DNA from: UBA11855 sp035297385
GTDB taxonomy: Archaea > Thermoproteota > Bathyarchaeia > Bathyarchaeales > Bathycorpusculaceae
Reading direction: 5' to 3'
Assembly (NCBI GenBank): GCA_035297385.1
Contig: DATGZD010000158.1
Span: 17,804 to 81,803 of the forward strand
Length of the DNA stretch: 64,000 nt
Every line of letters starts with the position of its first letter. Position 1 is the stretch's first letter. Of this stretch, positions 47,268 to 56,467 are shown piece after piece. The notes under the pieces are model-generated. The model saw only the letters and a program-made list of their open reading frames with translations, had not been told where the DNA came from and searched no databases. The position numbers were made by a program, and so were the translations under genes.

Positions 47268-48031
47268 CGAAAGAGAATGAAGAATCTAAACGTGGAAACT
47301 CTTTTATGCCCATAGTATTAGCTGGTGGTATTTCAATTCTAATACTAGGAGTCGCAGTTTTCGCTCCACTATTAGTAGTAGGCTTCATCATCGTATTACT
47401 TGCATTACTGAAAGTATTCAAGGCAGGCCTTGAAGAAAAATATTCTAAATCAGAAGGAAACTTGGAAGAATATCCTCTTGAAAAAGTAGATAAAGAAAAA
47501 ACAGGGATGTGGGTTTTCTTAGTATCTGAGATATTACTTTTTGGAGGGCTCCTAACTTCTTACGCATTTATCAGAGCTAATAGTACATATTGGCCAAATG
47601 CTTTGGAAAATCATAATGTAGTAATAGGTACGATAAACACGATTGTTCTACTGACTAGTAGCCTAGCGATGGTACTTGCACTTAACTCAGCGAGAACTGG
47701 CAACACGACTGGAACAAAGATTGCATTAGCTAGCGCATTTATTTTAGGTATAGTCTTTCTTGGAATAAAGCTTGGCTTCGAATGGCCAGACGAATATCGC
47801 AGAGGTTTTACTATTAGTAGCGGTTTGCCCGAATCTACCTATTATGCATTGGTTGGCATTCATGGCATGCACGTCGCAATAGGCTGCGTTGCGATCACTT
47901 ATCTTTTAATTAGAGCTTTGAAGGGTCAATTCACGAAAACAAAAAATACGGGAATTGAGAATGTTGGATTATACTGGCATTTTGTTGACATCGTTTGGAT
48001 GTTTCTTTTTACTATATTCTATTTACTTTAG
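47264..48031 (+). CDS. coxC: Cytochrome c oxidase subunit III
   Basis: A 255-residue membrane protein with an N-terminal two-helix extension and the core of subunit III: KTGMWVFLVSEILLFGGLLTSYAFIR, VVLLTSSLAMVLALN-like helix, and FYLxGIHGMHVAIG with the conserved HGMH, then WYWHFVDIVWMFLFT. Its start overlaps the coxA stop in ATGA. Helps stabilise subunit I and proton uptake. Confidence 0.92.
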   Translation: MTKENEESKRGNSFMPIVLAGGISILILGVAVFAPLLVVGFIIVLLALLKVFKAGLEEKYSKSEGNLEEYPLEKVDKEKTGMWVFLVSEILLFGGLLTSYAFIRANSTYWPNALENHNVVIGTINTIVLLTSSLAMVLALNSARTGNTTGTKIALASAFILGIVFLGIKLGFEWPDEYRRGFTISSGLPESTYYALVGIHGMHVAIGCVAITYLLIRALKGQFTKTKNTGIENVGLYWHFVDIVWMFLFTIFYLL

Positions 48032-48313
48032 GTGAAGAATATGCCTGGAACCAAAACATACATTGTAATTTGGGTTGCATTAGTAGTAGCAACCATAGCT
48101 GAAGTAGCAATTCGAAGCTTTTCAGAAGAAGTCTTTACGATACTAGCTATTTTAATTCTAATTGCTGCGGGTAAAGCCGTAACTATAGCCTTATACTATC
48201 AGCATTTGCGGTATGAAAGTTGGAGACTTTCTGTGGCTCCCATAGCCGCCATAATAGGGATTACTGCATTGGCACTATCTGCTGCCTATTCGCTCTCAAT
48301 GGGGATGATGTAA
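48032..48313 (+). CDS. Cytochrome c oxidase subunit IV-like
   Basis: A 93-residue protein with three membrane helices (about 8-28, 36-57 and 67-88) and the YYQHLRYESWRL loop that is typical of the small prokaryotic subunit IV. GTG 48032 follows the coxC stop directly; ATG 48041 is an alternative. Confidence 0.85.
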   Translation: MKNMPGTKTYIVIWVALVVATIAEVAIRSFSEEVFTILAILILIAAGKAVTIALYYQHLRYESWRLSVAPIAAIIGITALALSAAYSLSMGMM

Positions 48314-48316
48314 GAA

Positions 48317-48817
48317 ATGAGTTCTTACAAATCATATATTCCTCTAATAATCATCGGAATTTTGGTATTAGCCCTCTTCTTAGGAGTAGTATTTGTTCTG
48401 GTTTTTGGACTGCAAACTCCTCTCTCACAAACTTTTGATACCTCAAATATGAAACCAACAGTAAATATCCTACTCTATGTTGGAGAAATGAACGGCCAAT
48501 CTGGCTTTGGATATACAACGACGGCATTAACCTCACCTGGACCTACGCTTAGATTTAAGATATCAGATATTGTTAATATTACAGTCGTAAATGTTGGTGA
48601 TAGAGCATATGCATTCGCTCTGACTGATGTACCTCACACAGGAGCATCAGTATTATTTAGGGCTGAAATTGGTTCAATCAATAATCCAATCCAGCCAGGC
48701 CAAACAGGGTCTGTGATTTTTAAACCATATTATGCTAGCCGAACGTTCTTCTATACCTCACCATTATCAGGCGATGCTGAAATTGGCTTGTATGGTTCTG
48801 TTCTCATCGGTGGGTAA
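48317..48817 (+). CDS. Degenerate cupredoxin-like membrane protein
   Basis: A 166-residue protein with a membrane anchor (about 8-30) and a cupredoxin fold close in sequence pattern to the other cupredoxins in the window (SPGPTLRF, NVGD, IQPGQTGSVIF). The copper ligands are gone: AYAFALT instead of HNWAIT, and FFYTSPLSGDAEIGLYG in place of YYYICxxxGHxxLGMWG, so Cys, His and Met are missing. It stands inside the oxidase operon and may be a structural subunit. Confidence 0.85.
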   Translation: MSSYKSYIPLIIIGILVLALFLGVVFVLVFGLQTPLSQTFDTSNMKPTVNILLYVGEMNGQSGFGYTTTALTSPGPTLRFKISDIVNITVVNVGDRAYAFALTDVPHTGASVLFRAEIGSINNPIQPGQTGSVIFKPYYASRTFFYTSPLSGDAEIGLYGSVLIGG

Positions 48818-48866
48818 CACCTAGAAGTGAACCACAATATTATTCGCAGTTGGAGCTAGGCTGCTT

Positions 48867-49730
48867 ATGAAATTAAACATAGTGGATTACGTCGAACTTA
48901 CTAAACCAAAAGTAACTTTGTTAAACTTGTTTGTAGGTCTTACTTGCTTTCTACTTGCAGCTTTTCCCTCAGTTAATTGGCCAAATTTGACAATGTTTGC
49001 GCTCGCTGGTTACTTCGCTTGTGGTGGAAGTAGCGTCGTAAACTGCGTGTATGATAGAAATATAGACAGTATAATGGAACGTACATCCAAAAGAGCTATA
49101 CCAACAGGACGAGTTTCTCCTCGCAGTGCATTGGTATTTGGCTCCCTCCTTATAATCACAGGCATATGTATTGGCTACTTCATATTCAACGCCTTAACTG
49201 GAATAATGATGGCTTCTGGCGTAGTATTATACCTTGTAGTGTATACAATTACACTTAAGCGTACCAGTAAGTGGAACGTAGTTATAGGTGGCTTAGCTGG
49301 ATGCTTTGCCGCATTTTCAGGCTGGACAGCCATTACAAATACCTTAAGTTTAACTCCACTATTGATATCTACAGTCGATTTTCTATGGACACCTGGACAT
49401 TTATGGGGGCTGGCGATAAAGAAAGTTAAAGAATACAAAAAAGCCAGAATCCCTATGCTTTCTGTCACAGTAGGAATAAAGAAAACGGCCCAAACAATTT
49501 TTCTTTTTAATGTTGCTACAATAATATCAAGTTTGCTATTTCCTGCTCTAGGTTTAGCTGGAATTCTTTATTTGATAGTAGCTGCTTTTTCGGGTTTCTG
49601 GCTTATATTCGAAAGCCGAAAACTCGCAGTTTATCCTTCTGAAATGCAAGGGTTCAAAGTATTTGTGATTTCAATGCCTTACCTAGCCTGCATAATGATT
49701 GGTTTATTAGTTGATAAACTGTTTTTGTAG
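48867..49730 (+). CDS. ctaB: Heme O synthase (protoheme IX farnesyltransferase)
   Basis: A 287-residue UbiA-family prenyltransferase with about eight to nine helices. The polyprenyl and metal motif reads NCVYDRNIDSIMERTSKRAIPTGR near 53-75, and TPGHLWGLAIKKVKEYKKARIPMLSV near 172 is the second conserved region. It converts heme B to heme O, the precursor needed for the oxidase. No heme A synthase gene is in the window. Confidence 0.93.
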   Translation: MKLNIVDYVELTKPKVTLLNLFVGLTCFLLAAFPSVNWPNLTMFALAGYFACGGSSVVNCVYDRNIDSIMERTSKRAIPTGRVSPRSALVFGSLLIITGICIGYFIFNALTGIMMASGVVLYLVVYTITLKRTSKWNVVIGGLAGCFAAFSGWTAITNTLSLTPLLISTVDFLWTPGHLWGLAIKKVKEYKKARIPMLSVTVGIKKTAQTIFLFNVATIISSLLFPALGLAGILYLIVAAFSGFWLIFESRKLAVYPSEMQGFKVFVISMPYLACIMIGLLVDKLFL

Positions 49731-49904
49731 GGTGTTATAGAGTCTACTATTCCGATACTATTTGGTGTACTATTGTTTACGGTTCTTACGAGAAAATTAA
49801 ATGGACGAATGCTTATGCTATTAAATCTAGTTATGTGTCCACAATTGTTTTGAGCATTTGATTTAATTATGTGATCCTCTCTTTAGTAAGTAGGTGATTT
49901 ATGG

Positions 49905-50372
49905 TTGTTTTTTGTTTTCTTCTCCAGATTAATAGCATTTCATGGCGGCATGCCAGTAGTTGTCTCACAGATAACGTTAGCGCTAATGTTCGTAGCTTTA
50001 GGCATAGCTTTAAGTGGAATTGGCTACGGATTCTTGTTAAAAACAAAAGAACGCCTATTACAACATCGCTGGCAGATGACTATAGCCATTGGTTTAGTTT
50101 TAGCTGCAATATTCTTAGTAATGTTCCCTTCTCTGTACGCATTCTACAGTGATCCCGACCTAGAGGTCTTTTCTTCCCTTTCCATAATGACTATGATTCA
50201 TGCAATAGTAGGCGGACCCACAATTACAATAGCAATAATCTATGCATTCGGTGATTTACCACAAAAAGTGAAGATCTGGATGCGACGAGCAGCAGTACTC
50301 TGGATAGCTAGCCTTATTTTGGGTACAGTTCTCTTCCTTCAGATGTTAGATGTACTTCCTATCTTCATGTAG
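49905..50372 (+). CDS. DUF420-like membrane protein
   Basis: A 155-residue protein with four membrane helices and His residues in HRWQMTIAI and MIHAIVGGP, as in the DUF420 (CtaM/YozB-like) proteins linked to cytochrome oxidase assembly. The start is uncertain: TTG 49905 is used; ATG 49950 would give a 140-residue protein. Last gene of the oxidase region on the plus strand. Confidence 0.65.
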   Translation: MFFVFFSRLIAFHGGMPVVVSQITLALMFVALGIALSGIGYGFLLKTKERLLQHRWQMTIAIGLVLAAIFLVMFPSLYAFYSDPDLEVFSSLSIMTMIHAIVGGPTITIAIIYAFGDLPQKVKIWMRRAAVLWIASLILGTVLFLQMLDVLPIFM

Positions 50373-50382
50373 CTCAGTCCTA

Positions 50383-51942
50383 CTATTTCTTGTGAAATTT
50401 AGGTATCTCCTTAGAAATCAATAATTCATCTATTCGTAGCAAGAGTGCTGAAACTTCATATGCTCGTCTTATTACTGAACGTTTGACTTTAATCGGTTCA
50501 AAGCACACATTATCGCAGCAGCCTTGCTCTCCAACTCCGTAGTTAGCAGCACCTTCTGCATGATGCTTTATCAGTTCAAGGATAATGTCTGTTGCATTTA
50601 AACCATAATTCTCTGCTAGAGAACGTGGAATATCCATTAATGCATTGCTGAAAGCCTCGATCACGATTTGCTCTCTACCGGAAAACGTTTTCGCATAACC
50701 TTTCAGTCCTTCTACAATATGAGCTTCGATTGCTCCCCCTCCAGGCAAAACTCTACTATCAGCATCCGCCAATTTTAGAACAGTTAGACTCTTCTGAATT
50801 GCAGTTTCAAGTTCATCTATTGCTTGCGGAACGTTTCCTCGAAGCAAGAAAGTTGCACCTTTACAGCCTTGAATGGTAGTTAATTTCTCAAGCTCAACCC
50901 TTTCGCTCCAGAGTTCATCTGCAGTTCCTATATCTTGTTCTAGAAGTTCCTTTAAGCTTCCAACAATCTGGGCACCAGTAGCTTTAGCTATAGCTTGAGA
51001 ATCTTTTTTATCGATTCTCTCAAGAGCAAAAATTCCGTGGTCAAATAGTTTATCCTTTTGCATTTCCTCTATCGGCTGTTCACAAAGCAGAACATTGACT
51101 TTTAAGTCTGCCAATTTCTCTATGCATTTAGTTTTTAGCTCATTCTCTTCTTCTTTGTATTCACCCATTTGTTTTGCGTTCTGAACGTTCAACATAATTG
51201 GAGTGGCGCCCTCACCCCGCATTTTTACTTCCAAACGATCAATTCCTAACCTTTCGCTTGTGATTGCGATGCGGAGGTTTTTCATGTTAGTAGGCATGTT
51301 TGGATGAGCTTTTTCTTTTTTTACTACAATTCCATGAATCAATTTGGAATCTTTTAGGCTGCCTCCTGTCTGCTTTACAAATCTAATGTTTTCTTTTTCG
51401 AACCGTCCATCAGTAAACGCATATGGGTATGCTTGTGTAATCATCGAGCACATATTTGACGTCAAAAGTTTTCTGCCACAGTCGACTGTAGCTAAGATTT
51501 TATTGCTGAGACCATCAATGTTTAATGCCAGTTTATCTAATACTTCTAAAGCCTTATTCGTTGCGAGATAATATCCATGAATGATAGTATTAGCATGGAC
51601 ACCCATAGATAGGAGCTCATCCGCTTTCCTCAGAAGTGAGGATAAAAACACAACAAATGCAGTCACACCATCCCCCGCTTCTTCTCGCTGTAATTTTGCA
51701 GATTCCGAAACAATAACAGCCGGAGGATATTGAATTGCCAATTCATCCAAAATTGCAATCGGATCTTTAGTAATTTTGATAACTTGCTCAGGACCACGAT
51801 TATAGGTAACCATTTTGTACGAGCCTTTTGGACCAAAGCAGGGTCGAACCTTATCACTAGCATAGATAACAGTACGTAAGTTTTGTCGCCAAGTGTCTTT
51901 TCCATTTAGCCGATTAATTCTAGAAGAAATTACTTTTTCCAT
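50383..51942 (-). CDS. Divergent thermosome-family chaperonin subunit
   Basis: A 519-residue group II chaperonin: GPKGSYKMV near the N-terminus, TKDPIAIL (Asp60), EAGDGVTAFVV (Asp91), RGEGATPI in the apical region, and VLPGGGAIE near 398. Three Asp residues form the ATPase site in the family; the third is in a DAL motif just before PGGG but reads KSL here (Lys384). The canonical Gly-rich tail is missing too. It probably is a paralogue with lost or weakened ATPase. It converges on the DUF420-like gene. Confidence 0.93.
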   Translation of the reverse strand: MEKVISSRINRLNGKDTWRQNLRTVIYASDKVRPCFGPKGSYKMVTYNRGPEQVIKITKDPIAILDELAIQYPPAVIVSESAKLQREEAGDGVTAFVVFLSSLLRKADELLSMGVHANTIIHGYYLATNKALEVLDKLALNIDGLSNKILATVDCGRKLLTSNMCSMITQAYPYAFTDGRFEKENIRFVKQTGGSLKDSKLIHGIVVKKEKAHPNMPTNMKNLRIAITSERLGIDRLEVKMRGEGATPIMLNVQNAKQMGEYKEEENELKTKCIEKLADLKVNVLLCEQPIEEMQKDKLFDHGIFALERIDKKDSQAIAKATGAQIVGSLKELLEQDIGTADELWSERVELEKLTTIQGCKGATFLLRGNVPQAIDELETAIQKSLTVLKLADADSRVLPGGGAIEAHIVEGLKGYAKTFSGREQIVIEAFSNALMDIPRSLAENYGLNATDIILELIKHHAEGAANYGVGEQGCCDNVCFEPIKVKRSVIRRAYEVSALLLRIDELLISKEIPKFHKK

Positions 51943-52405
51943 GAATTACCTTCCAATAGAATAGTGTCATGACTCATGTTACACACATTTATTTCTAATT
52001 TTGATATTCTTAAAACTAAGTGATTGTGTTATTACAGTCACAAGATAACATGAAGAAATCACTGTATATCAACTTTGTAAGCTCGTTAACTTAAATTCCT
52101 TCAAGAAGTAAACTATTCGATAATCAGATTTATGAAGGCCTCAATAATTTTGTGAACGCAACTGCTGAATAAGTTGAAATTCTACAGACTAACAGGGAAC
52201 AACTTATTCCGCTTTGATACCCTCTTAAAAGATGCATTCTTGAATTGATTAACTTTAGATTGTATATGTAAGATGATAGAGTTAAGAAAGTCTCATAACG
52301 ACTTTCCTTTTTAACTATCATTAAACATATCAGCTGTTTGTGGTTACTTCTTGAGCCAACACATATTTTTTAGTGACACACTTCTTATGTGGTCAGGCGA
52401 TCGTT
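51943..52405. other. Intergenic region upstream of the double cupredoxin
   Basis: About 460 bp between divergent genes. AT-rich with no RNA gene or repeat seen. The last 60 bp hold a TATTTTTTAG stretch before the cupredoxin start. Confidence 0.4.
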
Positions 52406-53383
52406 ATGAAAAAAGTAGTCTATCTTTTGATTGCCTCAATTGTCGCAGTAGCGTTGCTGACATTTTCAAACAGCATCTACGTCAGTAAAGCACAAACGAC
52501 TAATGTTCAAGCGACATTATACGCAGGAGAACTGTACAGTGCAAATGGTACATTAGTTCACGGTGCTTTCGGTTTAACTTCAACCAACCTGAGTTCCCCA
52601 GGACCAACACTATACTTTACAGCAGGAACTGTTGTGAATCTAACACTTGTAAATGTAGGAAAAGTTGGGCATGGTTGGGCGCTCACAGACTCGCCACAAA
52701 CCAATGCCACTAGACTCTTCAATGCAATCATCGGCAGCGGAATTGCACCCGTTGCTGCAAACAAATCTGAGTCAGTCACTTTCACCGTTGGATCAGCAGG
52801 TACATACTATTATATTTGTCCTGTTCCTGGGCACGTAGCATTAGGCATGTGGGGAACTGTGATAGTAGTGAATCCTAACAATGCAAAAATGACTATATAT
52901 GCAGGCGAACTGTACGATGCTAACAATGCGTTAACTCATGGTGCGTTTGGATTAGCCGCAAATACTCTGGATTCTCCTGGACCAACATTATACTTTACAG
53001 CAAATACTGCCGTAAATGTAACTCTTGTTAACGTTGGAAAAGTTGGACATGCATGGGCAATTACAAGTGCACCTGATACTAATGCAAATAGACTTTTCAA
53101 TGCAACAATCGGTGACGCCACTAATCGTATTGCACCAGGAAATTCAAGCTCGGTTGTCTTTACAGCCGGCTCCCCAGGCACATACTATTATATTTGTCCT
53201 GTTCCTGGACATGTTGGGTTAGGTATGTGGGGAGTCATAGTTATCGTTCCAAATACAACTATCATACCTGAATTTACGTCTTGGCTAGGCATAGCGGGAA
53301 TTTTGATTATGACTATTGTAGCCAGAATAATGCTGACAATGAAAGGTAAACAAAAATCAAGAATTAAGACAATATTCCTATAA
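52406..53383 (+). CDS. Two-domain cupredoxin with signal peptide and C-terminal anchor
   Basis: A 325-residue protein with a signal peptide (MKKVVYLLIASIVAVALLTF), two tandem cupredoxin domains (about 35-160 and 170-290) and a C-terminal anchor led by IPEFTSWLG, an archaeal PEF-like sorting motif. Both domains keep all copper ligands: GHGWALTD or GHAWAITS, then YYYICPVPGHVALGMWG or its variant. The domains are so alike that a recent duplication is likely. ATG 52406 is used since it directly opens the signal peptide. Confidence 0.9.
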   Translation: MKKVVYLLIASIVAVALLTFSNSIYVSKAQTTNVQATLYAGELYSANGTLVHGAFGLTSTNLSSPGPTLYFTAGTVVNLTLVNVGKVGHGWALTDSPQTNATRLFNAIIGSGIAPVAANKSESVTFTVGSAGTYYYICPVPGHVALGMWGTVIVVNPNNAKMTIYAGELYDANNALTHGAFGLAANTLDSPGPTLYFTANTAVNVTLVNVGKVGHAWAITSAPDTNANRLFNATIGDATNRIAPGNSSSVVFTAGSPGTYYYICPVPGHVGLGMWGVIVIVPNTTIIPEFTSWLGIAGILIMTIVARIMLTMKGKQKSRIKTIFL

Positions 53384-53516
53384 GGCGCATACTTATGGTC
53401 TGCTCGCTATCAATACAACAGGGCCTTTAATAGCGCGTTGGCCATAGAATGCGTTTTTTCTTTTAACTGTAGAAAATGGGTAACTATAAATTTTGTAGGA
53501 ATACGAAGATTAACGC

Positions 53517-54701
53517 ATGACTCTAAGATCCACTGAGATAAGGCTTCACTATTATCGTTGGATGGTACTGTTAGCAGCACTGCTATCGTTTATGATGTAT
53601 GCTTTTTCACTTCAATCTGTACCACCACTAATTCAACAACTTAAAATTATGTACGGTATCGACAATGCTATCGCTGGGCTCCTTATGTCAGTCTTAGTTA
53701 TTCCAGCCATCATTCTTGCGTTACCTGCGGGTGTACTAATTGACAGATATGGATACCGCAAGGTTGGTCTTCTATCAATTCTAACAATCGCACTTGGTAG
53801 CTTAATGATGGCTTTCTCTCAAGATATTACTTCAGCTCTGTTCTCTAGGTTTATCGTAGGTATAGGAGGAGGATTGGTAACAGTTGGCACTCCTTCCATT
53901 GTTCCTCAATGGTTTGAGCATAAGGAAATGGGGAAAGCGATGGGAGTCTATGCAGTAGGAATGCCTGTAGCTACAACTGTTGCATTCTTTTCAGTTCCAA
54001 TTTTAGCTCAGATTTTTGGTTGGCAAGCACCATTTTATCTTTCCTTCATAATGTCAATGATAACAGTTGTTGTCTTTTGGTTAATCGTTCATGATGGCCC
54101 ATTAAAGAATCGTGGAACAACGGTCAAGTTATCTGAAGTCAAAGAAGTTTTTGGGAATTCTGAGGTTTTCAAGGTAAGTTTAGTTTGGATGTTTTTCAAT
54201 ATGGTTTCAATTGGTTTTCTAACATGGGCGCCAGCCATGTTCGTTATGTTCAAAGGTTTATCTATCATATACGCGAGCATGGTTGCAAGCTTGATAATGA
54301 TCGCGAACTTCTTTTTTGTTCCAGTCTATGGTTGGGCTTCGGACAAACTTGGCAGGCGTAAGCCCTTCATAATTGTTGGACCTATAGCTATGGCACTAAG
54401 TCTTTACTTTATTGCCTATGCTATGGGAATAATTTTGCCGTTATCTGTTTTTGTATTAGGTGCATCGGCGGGGACTATTCCGCCAATAGTAATGGCTATT
54501 ACTGGTCAAACTTTACCTCCAAAACAAGCGGGCATGGGTTTTGGGGTAGTATCATTTTGGCAGAACCTAGGTAGTGCCTTAACAGCACCTGTGATAGGAT
54601 ATTTAATACAGGTTACTGATTCTTTGCCTCTTACATTTGCCGGCATGTCTCTTTTTGCATTTCTTGCCGCAGCGGTGGCCTTGACTGCAACAACAAAATA
54701 G
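53517..54701 (+). CDS. MFS transporter
   Basis: A 394-residue protein with about 12 membrane helices. Motif A-like GVLIDRYGYRKVGL (about 76-89) and its second-half repeat GWASDKLGRRKPF (about 278-290) mark a major facilitator carrier. The substrate is unknown. ATG 53517 follows an AT-rich promoter region. No neighbour in the same transcript. Confidence 0.88.
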   Translation: MTLRSTEIRLHYYRWMVLLAALLSFMMYAFSLQSVPPLIQQLKIMYGIDNAIAGLLMSVLVIPAIILALPAGVLIDRYGYRKVGLLSILTIALGSLMMAFSQDITSALFSRFIVGIGGGLVTVGTPSIVPQWFEHKEMGKAMGVYAVGMPVATTVAFFSVPILAQIFGWQAPFYLSFIMSMITVVVFWLIVHDGPLKNRGTTVKLSEVKEVFGNSEVFKVSLVWMFFNMVSIGFLTWAPAMFVMFKGLSIIYASMVASLIMIANFFFVPVYGWASDKLGRRKPFIIVGPIAMALSLYFIAYAMGIILPLSVFVLGASAGTIPPIVMAITGQTLPPKQAGMGFGVVSFWQNLGSALTAPVIGYLIQVTDSLPLTFAGMSLFAFLAAAVALTATTK

Positions 54702-54893
54702 ACTCAAGCTAGGCTATGATAGATGACTTTCAGAGGTAGAATGGAAAATTATTACTAAAGAATACTGTGATGGCAGAAAAGCATTCGAAAACTCAGTACA
54801 TAAATGAGGTTGGAGTTAGGAAGAGAGTTAAACCCTTAGAAAAGTGGAGGTTCACCGAGAATATTCTTTTTTACTTAAAATTTCGCATATGCT

Positions 54894-55361
54894 TTAGTCC
54901 TTGCTCTGCTGCCTATATGCCTTGAATTCTATTTTCCCGCATCGTGGACATAAGTAGATCACTACAGGAAGCATATCAGCGCTAGGCATGGATGGCTTTA
55001 GACCCTTCCATCTGTCGACTCTAAGCTCGGTTTTAGTTTCCGACATTTCGACGTTACATGATAGGCAATGCTTAGTTTGGTTATTTGTTATTTGTGTTTC
55101 CTGGACCTCTTTAGCTTCTCCAATCATGTTTTCTGTCGGAGCTTCTTCTGTTCTAATTGGTACATGTTTCACGTTAGGGCTTCCAAGATAATTACAGCTA
55201 ATTGTGCACCTTGGTCTTAACGTGCAAAGATAACAGCAAGACATCTTCTCTTCCTTTTTACATTTAACCTGTCGATTCTCCTTTGCTCTCACATTCTCAG
55301 CTACTGCATTACACATTTTATCAGTTGTAATATACTCACAGATACTCGCCAAATCCGACAA
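54894..55361 (-). CDS. Zinc-ribbon-containing hypothetical protein
   Basis: A 155-residue protein with several cysteines: CKKEEKMSCCYLCTLRPRCTISC in the first half and a paired CLSC ... CPRC zinc ribbon at the end (about 98-101 and 138-141). No family recognised. Archaeal proteins of this kind are often DNA, RNA or metal-binding. Confidence 0.55.
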   Translation of the reverse strand: MSDLASICEYITTDKMCNAVAENVRAKENRQVKCKKEEKMSCCYLCTLRPRCTISCNYLGSPNVKHVPIRTEEAPTENMIGEAKEVQETQITNNQTKHCLSCNVEMSETKTELRVDRWKGLKPSMPSADMLPVVIYLCPRCGKIEFKAYRQQSKD

Positions 55362-55467
55362 GATACTCCCTTCCTACTGCACAACAAAAACTGTTCTCCA
55401 TATATATTTTGGTCGGTCTGCAGAAATGTTAATTGTTTTTCGGGTTAAACCAAGACTCTTTAGATTA

Positions 55468-55640
55468 TTATTGCAGTGAAAATTGAATTGTTTTTTCTTT
55501 ATCAAAAGTGGTTTGGAATGCCTTGTTAATGTCTTCTAATCGAAATCTATGTGTTATTAGATCTCAAGAGTCTAATTTTCCAGATGCGAAAAGATCAATA
55601 CACATTTTTATTTCGCGATAAATTCCTAGAATGAATAACT
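55468..55640 (-). pseudogene. Remnant of a zinc-type alcohol dehydrogenase C-terminus
   Basis: On the minus strand one frame reads LGIYREIKMCIDLFASGKLDS, then a TGA stop, then DLITHRFRLEDINKAF and onward to a TAATAA at 55465-55470. This is the end of medium-chain alcohol dehydrogenases (a helix, then LITHRFPLEDINEAF). The N-terminal part is missing and the frame contains a TAG at the upstream end. It is a decayed gene fragment. Confidence 0.65.
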
Positions 55641-55705
55641 AGCGCTCGGAACTAGTTGAATTTCTCCTTAAGATTATTCGCCTGTGATAATCAGTGTAAT
55701 CTGTG

Positions 55706-56467
55706 CTAGATTAATTGAAGATGTGGTCTTATCTTGACTTCTATTATATCGACTCTCTTTGGTCTTGTTAACACGTAGTGTATGCAATTTGCAATATCTT
55801 CGGCTTTTAATTGTTTAAGTTCTTGCTGTTTTTGTCTTTGCTGTTCTGGGGTAAGTTTATTCATGTCTGAACCTACTTCACCCGGTTCAATTAATGAAAC
55901 CCGTATTCCGGACTCATTGACTTCCTTGCGTAATGCTTCTGTAAAACCTTGAATACCTGCTTTAGTTGCTACATAGACTGAACTACCCTTCTCACGTACA
56001 TCAGCACTCATTGAGCCAACAATTAGAATCTGTCCAGCCTGTTTATTTTTCATACGTTTTAACGCTTCGTGAGCTATTGTCATATAACCTAACAAATTTG
56101 TTTTTACTATGTACTCTTGATCATCATATGACATTTCAGCTATAGCTTCTGCACCCAATGCAGCATTATTAATCAGTATATCAAGATCGCCTAGCTCGCT
56201 ATCAACTTTGCTAAAAACACGTTCTACATCCTCTTTCTTAGAGGCGTCAGCAGTTAAACCTATCACATTGCCACCTGCAGCTTTTATGTCCTTAAGTGCA
56301 TCATTTAGTTCTTTTTCACCCCGACCAAAAATCAACATTTTTGGACCAAAAGAAGCAAGATAGATTGCAGTTGCTCGTCCTATCCCCGTTGTTCCGCCGG
56401 TAATCAAAATAGTCTTATTTTGTAAGCTTATCTGTTCGTTTTCCTGCATGTTTTGATTTTTTTCCAA
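55706..56467 (-). CDS. SDR-family oxidoreductase
   Basis: A 253-residue short-chain dehydrogenase: NAD(P)-binding TGGTTGIGRA near 20-30, NNAALGAEA, and the catalytic Ser-Tyr-Lys set with VYVATKAG near 160. It is NAD(P)-dependent; the substrate is unknown. It lies upstream of the alcohol dehydrogenase remnant on the same strand, so the two may once have formed an operon. Confidence 0.9.
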   Translation of the reverse strand: MEKNQNMQENEQISLQNKTILITGGTTGIGRATAIYLASFGPKMLIFGRGEKELNDALKDIKAAGGNVIGLTADASKKEDVERVFSKVDSELGDLDILINNAALGAEAIAEMSYDDQEYIVKTNLLGYMTIAHEALKRMKNKQAGQILIVGSMSADVREKGSSVYVATKAGIQGFTEALRKEVNESGIRVSLIEPGEVGSDMNKLTPEQQRQKQQELKQLKAEDIANCIHYVLTRPKRVDIIEVKIRPHLQLI

